Origin: Methanosarcina flavescens
GTDB lineage: Archaea; Halobacteriota; Methanosarcinia; Methanosarcinales; Methanosarcinaceae
Direction of reading: 5' to 3'
Assembly (NCBI RefSeq): GCF_001304615.2
Contig: NZ_CP032683.1
Span: forward strand, 1,612,001-1,676,000
Length of the DNA stretch: 64,000 nucleotides
Shown one piece after another: positions 58,685 to 64,000 of the stretch (within the stretch, counting starts at the first letter, position 1; each line of letters starts with the position of its first letter). A program made the position numbers and the translations under genes. The notes beneath the pieces are model-generated. The model was not told the origin of the DNA. It searched no databases and was given only the letters and a program-made list of their open reading frames with translations.

Positions 58685-59845
58685 TCATTTCCTTCTTGAA
58701 TATACAAACAGAATCAGAATTCCTACCCCCATTCCTGCTAACAGATATAATTTATCTACAGATTGTCTGGAAGATTTGGGCTTTTGAATGTTCTCTCCGG
58801 AAAGCTTTGTTTGATTGCTCACTTCTGTGAGATTCTTATCTAAATTTAAAACTTCAGAAACTTCGCTTCTATCTGCATTTTCGGAGCTTGTTGGTTTCAT
58901 AGAAGATTCGGTTTTTGGGGAAGAAGAGCCTCTAGAAGCAGATTTTTTGGAGGATGAATTTTCGTTGGAGGATGAATTTTCGTTGGAGGATGAATCTTCG
59001 TTGGAAGATGAATCTTCGTTGGAGGAAGAATCTTCGTTGGAAGATGAATCTTCGTTGGAGGAAGAATCTTCGTTGGAAGATGAATCTTCGTTGGAGGAAG
59101 AATCTTCGTTGGAAGATGAATCTTCGTTGGAGGAAGAATCTTCGTTGGAAGATGAATCTTCGTTGGAGGAAGAATCTTCGTTGGAGGAAGAATCTTCGTT
59201 GGAGGAGGAATCTGTATTTGAGCCTGAATTTTCGCCCGACTTAATAGTTACTGTTTTCGTGATTTCTCCTACTTTTATCTCAAAGTCCCCAGGTGGAATT
59301 GCTTTTGTGTTATATGAATAACCTAGTTCCCCATTCGAATCAGCTTTTATCTTCTGAAAAGCTTTAATCTTCAGGTTCACATTTGAAATTCCTTTCTTAG
59401 CTTCTCCGTCAATTTTTATATCATAGGTTCCTGGAGGGACATTTGATTGAGATACAGTTACTGTTTCTCCTGAGGCTTCTGAACTTTTTGTTATCCAGAC
59501 AACCATCTTTACCCTCACATTGAGGTTTTTGGCTCCCCTTGCTTCAACTGTAAAAAAGTTGTCTAAGCTCCCTGGAATTTTTACATCTTCAAGAATGTAT
59601 TCAAACTTCCCCCCTGAGACAGGAACGGTTTTATCAAAGGTCACGTATACACCGACTTCCTCTCCCGGAGATGCACTCCCTTTTATGTTAATAGTATCTC
59701 CACGAACAGGTTCTTGAGGGGAAAACTCCCAGTTATTAACGGAAGCTGCTGCAGGAGAAGTTACAACTAAAACAAGAATTGAAAGGACGACGACTATATA
59801 AACCAATGTTTTCATTTTATTAGTGAAATTAGTAAATCTGTGCAC
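58685..59845 (-). CDS. Surface protein with (SSSNED)n stalk and C-terminal anchor
   Basis: A 386-residue exported protein. The GTG at 59845 has an AAGGAG site eight bases upstream; another ATG ten codons in begins the hydrophobic signal (LVYIVVVLSILVLVV). The exterior part has two beta-rich domains (about 35-125 and 130-205; SPQEPVRGDTINIKGSASPG and PPGTYDIKIDGEAKKG). Then come 14 hexapeptide units, twelve SSSNED and two SSSNEN, a Ser-rich stretch, and a membrane anchor with a basic end (FVYSRRK). It looks like a stalked surface protein. It is followed closely by the PGF-pre-PGF gene on the same strand. Confidence 0.83.
   Translation of the reverse strand: MHRFTNFTNKMKTLVYIVVVLSILVLVVTSPAAASVNNWEFSPQEPVRGDTINIKGSASPGEEVGVYVTFDKTVPVSGGKFEYILEDVKIPGSLDNFFTVEARGAKNLNVRVKMVVWITKSSEASGETVTVSQSNVPPGTYDIKIDGEAKKGISNVNLKIKAFQKIKADSNGELGYSYNTKAIPPGDFEIKVGEITKTVTIKSGENSGSNTDSSSNEDSSSNEDSSSNEDSSSNEDSSSNEDSSSNEDSSSNEDSSSNEDSSSNEDSSSNEDSSSNEDSSSNEDSSSNENSSSNENSSSKKSASRGSSSPKTESSMKPTSSENADRSEVSEVLNLDKNLTEVSNQTKLSGENIQKPKSSRQSVDKLYLLAGMGVGILILFVYSRRK
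58951..59213. repeat. 18-bp tandem repeat inside the surface protein gene
   Basis: About 14 tandem copies of an 18-base unit (TCGTTGGAGGATGAATCT and close variants on the plus strand). Two variants alternate (GGAGGAAGAA and GGAAGATGAA), giving a 36-base higher-order period. Such arrays change copy number easily, in steps that keep the frame. Confidence 0.9.
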
Positions 59846-60424
59846 AGGAATTTCTCCTTTTAAAATTTGATCTTTATACAATTTTTTCCAATACATATTG
59901 ACAATACAATATTAAATAATTAACAATGTATACCTATTAAAAGATTATACTTTCAAGAAATTATGCAAAACTTATTCTACACAAAAGTATAAATTTTTAT
60001 CTACTGTACTAAATCTCATATGCAGAAAAATAAAGTATTTTATGGTTAAATTTTAAAATTCAATTTAGCTGACATTGGTAGCTGATGCCCTAAACTCCCT
60101 GATCAGGCTCTACTTATGATGCAATAAACTGATTTCAATTTTGTAGAAGGTCCCAAAAGTTTGTATTGTTCTCTTTTTTTATTTATGTGTTGCTGAATAT
60201 TTTAATAGTATTCCCCAACCAAATAGCTCTCAATTCCTTTTAATAAACAGAAATAAACTCATTTTTGGTACGTTAGTCAAATTTAAATTTTATTCTCCTT
60301 ATTGTTTAATTGGTATATTATCAATTAACAAAATTGACAAAAGTTTTTTATACCATGTAGTTCTTGTTACATGTACCATTCAACAAAAGAAAAAAAGTCT
60401 ACTATATATTATGGGGGCATCAAT
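59846..60424. other. AT-rich gap between divergent genes
   Basis: About 580 bases with no convincing gene; the small protein at 60425 could begin earlier, at 60371. Short palindromes occur near 60311-60330 and 60350-60375. Promoters for the surface protein and the small membrane protein must be here. Confidence 0.35.
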
Positions 60425-60658
60425 ATGTTATTGAGTGTTATCTCTTCGAGCGCAGTTTCAATGAGTACATCTCCTGGGCTTCCACAATATGGAGCCTTGG
60501 TAATTTTCGGGCTTATAGCTCTTCTTTCTATAAAAGAAGTCCTATCAGCATCTAAAATATGGAGTAACTCCCTCAACAACTCGTTTAATATGGCAATTCT
60601 ACCGTTACTTTTAGCTTTTGGAGGGACTGTTTGTTACAAAATATTAGAATGTATCTAA
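60425..60658 (+). CDS. Small two-helix membrane protein, Methanosarcina type
   Basis: A 77-residue protein with two hydrophobic segments (YGALVIFGLIALLSI and MAILPLLLAFGGTVCY) separated by a polar loop (LSASKIWSNSLNNSFN). The ATG at 60425 has a GGGGG site upstream; an in-frame ATG at 60371 has none. I recall similar small proteins in Methanosarcina but no known function. Confidence 0.65.
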   Translation: MLLSVISSSAVSMSTSPGLPQYGALVIFGLIALLSIKEVLSASKIWSNSLNNSFNMAILPLLLAFGGTVCYKILECI

Positions 60659-61014
60659 TTTCAGCACCCAAAATTCATTATTTGTTTTTTGTAGTTTAAT
60701 AGCTCTCATACCCATTTTATATTTTTTTAGATCAATCATGTGTATTTATACAAAACTTAAATTCTACTTCTACTGTAAACTACTGTTAATTTTTTCTTGG
60801 AATCCGGATCTTTTACATCGTTTATATTTTTAGCTATTGATACACTGCTTAAGGTGCGTTCCTTATCATCCCTTAAGTAAAAAGTTAATTTTTGAAAAAG
60901 TATAAAAAATCAAAACAGTTAATTGTGAAGTGTCAGTGAAGGTTAAAGGAAATTGAAAATAAAACTTAAAAATAAATTTGGAAAATCAGATATAGAATAG
61001 GATTTTATAAAACA
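60659..61014. other. Gap between convergent genes
   Basis: 356 AT-rich bases with no gene, tRNA or strong hairpin seen. Confidence 0.35.
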
Positions 61015-61875
61015 TCATAAGCCTGTCCAACTACTCATATAATGTGGAATAATACCGAAAAGGAAGACATTAATAAAGCCGTGCAGGACGGTAATAAAGG
61101 GCAAGCTTTTCGTTTTGTAGAATATAATGCCCAATAAAAAACCTACAAAAGATGTATAGAGGATCTCATAACAGGTTCCATACCCTGAGTGCATAAGTCC
61201 AAACAGGAGACTTGTAATTAATAATGACTCACCAATACTTAGTGCCTGTGCGAGCCTTGTCTGGAGGATTGACCTGAAGATAAGCTCCTCAATTAAACCA
61301 ACAAAGAAAACCATAATAATTGTAAGTCTAAGTAGATTTTCGAAAGAGAGATCGGGGATTATGTACTCTGCCTTTATGGTTAGATATTCTCCAAAACCGA
61401 GAATAAAACTCAGTGGAACCGAAAGAACCATATACACCCCTATATTCTTCATCGAAATTCCTATCTGCTCAAGTGAGTGCTTCTGAGAGATTATTATAAC
61501 TGCGACTGGTATTGCCAAGACGCCGTAGATAAAAACGAAGGTATAAAGGGTTGTATCAAAAAAAATGGGCATTGAGAGATTTATCAGTCTCAGGATAGGA
61601 AGAAGCATCAGAGCCTGGTGGATTTTCTGAATTTCAGGATCATTTACATATATATTAGAAAGAGAAAGTGCAATCAAACCCCCAATGTGCACTATAACAG
61701 CGATTCCCACATCTCCTAGAAATATCAAAATCTCGGCTAGAGATATACACAGGATAGGTATTGCAGAAAGAAGTCTGCGCTTTCTTAATTCAAAATCTTC
61801 CTGATTTATCCTCTCAGCTCTAGTTATTTCAGAGGTTTTAAACGAATATTTATAAGAATTAGCTGGCTTCTGCAT
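61015..61875 (-). CDS. CPBP-family intramembrane glutamic protease, copy 2
   Basis: A 286-residue paralogue of the protease at 53.2 kb, with EELIFR (Glu196, Glu197, Arg201), FGLMHSGYG and VLHGFINVFLFG intact and about eight membrane segments. The ATG at 61875 has an AAGGAG site seven bases upstream; a TTG at 61893 precedes that site and is rejected. The DUF1616 partner expected upstream is a pseudogene, so this copy survives alone. Confidence 0.9.
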   Translation of the reverse strand: MQKPANSYKYSFKTSEITRAERINQEDFELRKRRLLSAIPILCISLAEILIFLGDVGIAVIVHIGGLIALSLSNIYVNDPEIQKIHQALMLLPILRLINLSMPIFFDTTLYTFVFIYGVLAIPVAVIIISQKHSLEQIGISMKNIGVYMVLSVPLSFILGFGEYLTIKAEYIIPDLSFENLLRLTIIMVFFVGLIEELIFRSILQTRLAQALSIGESLLITSLLFGLMHSGYGTCYEILYTSFVGFLLGIIFYKTKSLPFITVLHGFINVFLFGIIPHYMSSWTGL

Positions 61876-62342
61876 GAAGTAACTCCTTTTCAATGGGGCG
61901 AGTTTAAGTTTATCTTGTATGCACCGTGAGTACGGGCTTTAGGATTTTCAGGTAAATCCTCAAATACCGTATTTCAAATACTGTATAAACTTTTACTCTA
62001 AGTTCCTATAAATTCTTTTTGATAATCTTCTTCGCCGCTTAATCAATTTCTATGAGTCCTAGAATATAAGAAAAGTAAATCCTCATAAATATTTTTAAAG
62101 TGCAGAATAATTTGCACATTAGCTAACTACGGAAAGTATGACTCCAGAATGAGTTGAAGGCTAAATATAAAAAAAATTAAATTTAGAAGCTTTTAAGAGA
62201 AATAGTTCACCTAGACTATCTATCGAATAACATAGACAGAAGCTTTTAAACAACAAGGGAATACAACTTAAAATTTACGTAAGAGATTATCGATGATTTG
62301 GGAGGCCACCTATTGCAGTCGCATCTGTCACTCTATACACCC
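61876..62342. other. Gap between CPBP copy 2 and the DUF1616 remnant
   Basis: 467 bases with no gene. In the other cassette this distance is two bases, so DNA has been inserted here, or the downstream gene gained its own promoter. Sequence is AT-rich. Confidence 0.4.
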
Positions 62343-63107
62343 TTAAGACATCATTTTTATGTTGTATTTACATCTATCCAGAGAAAGATCCCTATAAGGC
62401 ACAGTTTTCTCAATCCCATTAAAGAGCAAGAACTCAAGCTTCATATTTTCTCCCACAAACGCAGGTGTAAAAATAACTGGTTTTTCCCAGGTCTCATTAT
62501 GGGCAAGGGCAATATGCTTCACATTTTCTGAGAGGGACAGTGACATATTTTCAAGCTTTACCCATTGTATAATGACCTATACTCATGATTTATAATTCCC
62601 TACTATTATGGTTCTGCTCTCCCCAAGAATATATTTTGTAGAATAATTGTCAGCCTTTCCTTCAAACCCAAGAAGCTAAAACTCCATAAAATATTCTCCT
62701 TCTTTTGGACTCATGACTACAAAAGTGAGGTCACCATAGACAGAAAGATTAAAAATGCTCATCTCAGATATTCAAGCCCTCATATTATGAAGATGGACAG
62801 GCTTACAAGTATTGGAAGGGTGTGATGCCCCAAGGAATATAGTTAAGACAAAGACCTATTAGAGGCACAACCGCAATACTTAAGCCGAAAGAGAGAGCCA
62901 TCCATTCTATCATATCAAAGCCGTATTTTGTAAGAAAGAGGGGTACAGTCAAAGCGTATCCTGGCAGGAAAAGCATAAAAGGTAGTCCTACCGAATTGCG
63001 GGGCATGGTCTCACTTATCTAGGAGTAAGCATAAAAATATCTGTAAGGAGCATAAGCCCCATGATAATCAAGAGGTCTGAAGGAATTCTTTTCCTCATGC
63101 GGGTCAT
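62343..63107 (-). pseudogene. Decayed DUF1616 gene
   Basis: Pieces match the intact DUF1616 protein at 54.1-55.0 kb in order. The start (RIPSDLLIIMGLMLLTDIF) stops at a TAA; the next frame has PFMLFLPGYALTVPLF and SFGLSIAVVPLIGLCLNY; after more stops the exterior end reads FTPAFVGENMKLEFLLFN. Several frameshifts and stops break it. It lies upstream of CPBP copy 2, the same order as the intact pair. Confidence 0.82.
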
Positions 63108-63897
63108 CTGATTTCAGTTTAAAATAATAAGTTTCTAGTTTCTTCAATTGAAATAATTTTTAAGAAAAGTAAATATTTTTCTAATGTATTTAATTCTTTC
63201 GCGCTTTTTTCCTAGGACATAGATGTTATAATATTTCCACTAATTTTATACCGATCTTTATTTTTCCCATATATTTTCTATGCAATTTTTTGTTATAAGC
63301 TTTCTATTCTGCCTATAATCTTTTTTCTATTTTTCCTAGATCTTTTTCTTTCAATATTTCCGGATTATTTATTAGAGAGGAAGTTTGGATTCTTCAAAGT
63401 TTTTTGGTCTTGACAAATTGCGGCGAGTAGTAAAAAGCAATGGTACAGGCTTTAGATCTCAGATGCTGCTGAATGAATTCTCACAAAAATCCATAAGTCT
63501 GCGGGACTGAGATCATGAATGCATTGAGTTTCTATGCTGCTATTTTTTGAAACTTTTTTTACTGATTTGATATTATATTTTGAGAAAGTTAACAATTTAG
63601 TACCATTTTCAAAAAAACATTATCTCAATCGTATAATTTTATGTCTTTATTGATACAGACTCTTCCGATATTGTTATTCTTGAATTAATATTTTTAGATA
63701 GTGCTACTGTCAATAAATTTATATACTCTTCATCTAAATTTAAATCTAAAAAATTGTTGCCGAATTGTTATTTAAAAGCTATTAAGATAATATTTAGTCT
63801 TACTTGATTTAATTTTAAGATATTTACATATATGTTCGCCTTAGATGTTCATATATTTACTAGATGGAATGTATAACATAAATTAGGGGGTTATTAA
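63108..63897. other. Long AT-rich gap at the right end
   Basis: 790 bases, very AT-rich, with no gene, tRNA, CRISPR or strong hairpin. The last 100 bases should contain the promoter of the gene starting at 63898. Confidence 0.4.
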
Positions 63898-64000
63898 ATG
63901 AATAATCAATTATCTAAGGTCAATTGCATTCAGACAACAGTAGACAAAAAAATAAAATGTAATGCAGGAAGCGGCTCTAAAAATATCACCGTAATCCTTC
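63898..64000 (+). CDS. Start of an unknown gene leaving the right edge
   Basis: An ATG with a strong AGGGGG site seven bases upstream opens a frame of 34 codons to the edge, beginning MNNQLSKVNC and continuing with Lys, Thr and Asn-rich sequence. Too little is present to assign a family. No signal peptide is visible. Confidence 0.5.
   Translation, partial: MNNQLSKVNCIQTTVDKKIKCNAGSGSKNITVIL

Noticed and set aside
58954..59244. Plus-strand frame of repeating Asn-Leu-Arg-Trp units
   Set aside because: It is the antisense reading of the SSSNED repeat array; the minus-strand gene has signal peptide, domains and anchor.

Overview
The window is chromosomal DNA of a methanogenic archaeon, almost certainly a Methanosarcina. 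The complete mcrBDCGA operon (methyl-coenzyme M reductase) is flanked by two genes that modify that enzyme. Form III RuBisCO, methanogenesis marker 14, methanopterin-type GTP cyclohydrolase MptA, the chromosomal protein MC1, archaeosine enzyme RaSEA and DNA polymerase D point the same way, as do families typical of Methanosarcina (DUF1673 arrays, DUF1616/CPBP pairs, PGF-pre-PGF surface proteins). Stop codons are overwhelmingly TAA or TGA. I found only one intact gene ending in TAG, as expected where UAG can be read as pyrrolysine.

Layout. 1-8 kb: end of a DUF1646 transporter, form III RuBisCO, Sua5 and DNA polymerase D large subunit. 8.2-16.2 kb: the methanogenesis core, with mmp10 (McrA arginine methylation) divergent from mcrBDCGA, a clear terminator, and convergent mcmA (McrA S-methylcysteine). 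16.4-31.9 kb: housekeeping genes on mixed strands (aroA, thyA, htpX, a reductase, a nitrilase, gatCAB), a frame-disrupted FrhB-like iron-sulfur protein, marker 14, DUF2098 and mptA. 32.3-43.5 kb: MC1, argB, raSEA, guaA ATPase subunit, recQ, an Hps-RraA fusion that apparently starts at AUA, and pyrBI. 43.6-49 kb: accessory DNA, with a small secreted Cys-rich protein carrying an in-frame UAG, an inverted fragment of the same gene beside it, a DUF5788 gene, and an operon of one helix-turn-helix regulator plus four tandem DUF1673 membrane proteins. 49.1-51 kb: rps17e-dapA-dapB. 51.4-64 kb: cell-surface and membrane genes, including a DUF1624 protein, two copies of a DUF1616-CPBP protease cassette (the second with a decayed DUF1616), a sugar-nucleotide epimerase, two repeat-rich surface proteins, and the start of a gene leaving the right edge.

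How the genes work together. The mcr region makes the terminal methanogenesis enzyme, two accessory proteins and two enzymes that install modified residues in its catalytic subunit. gatCAB, raSEA and sua5 serve tRNA charging and modification. pyrBI, guaA, thyA and the RuBisCO/Hps genes serve nucleotide and pentose metabolism; dapAB, argB and aroA serve amino-acid synthesis. The 53-63 kb segment looks devoted to the cell surface.

Most unusual points: the UAG codon replacing a probable conserved Trp in the secreted protein at 43.8-44.3 kb, with a perfect 27-bp inverted repeat that joins its middle to an alternative open 3' end; the four-gene DUF1673 array; an internally duplicated Cys-rich membrane protein at 20.7 kb; the AUA start of hps-rraA; and several genes in decay. 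No tRNA, rRNA, CRISPR array or intact insertion sequence was seen.
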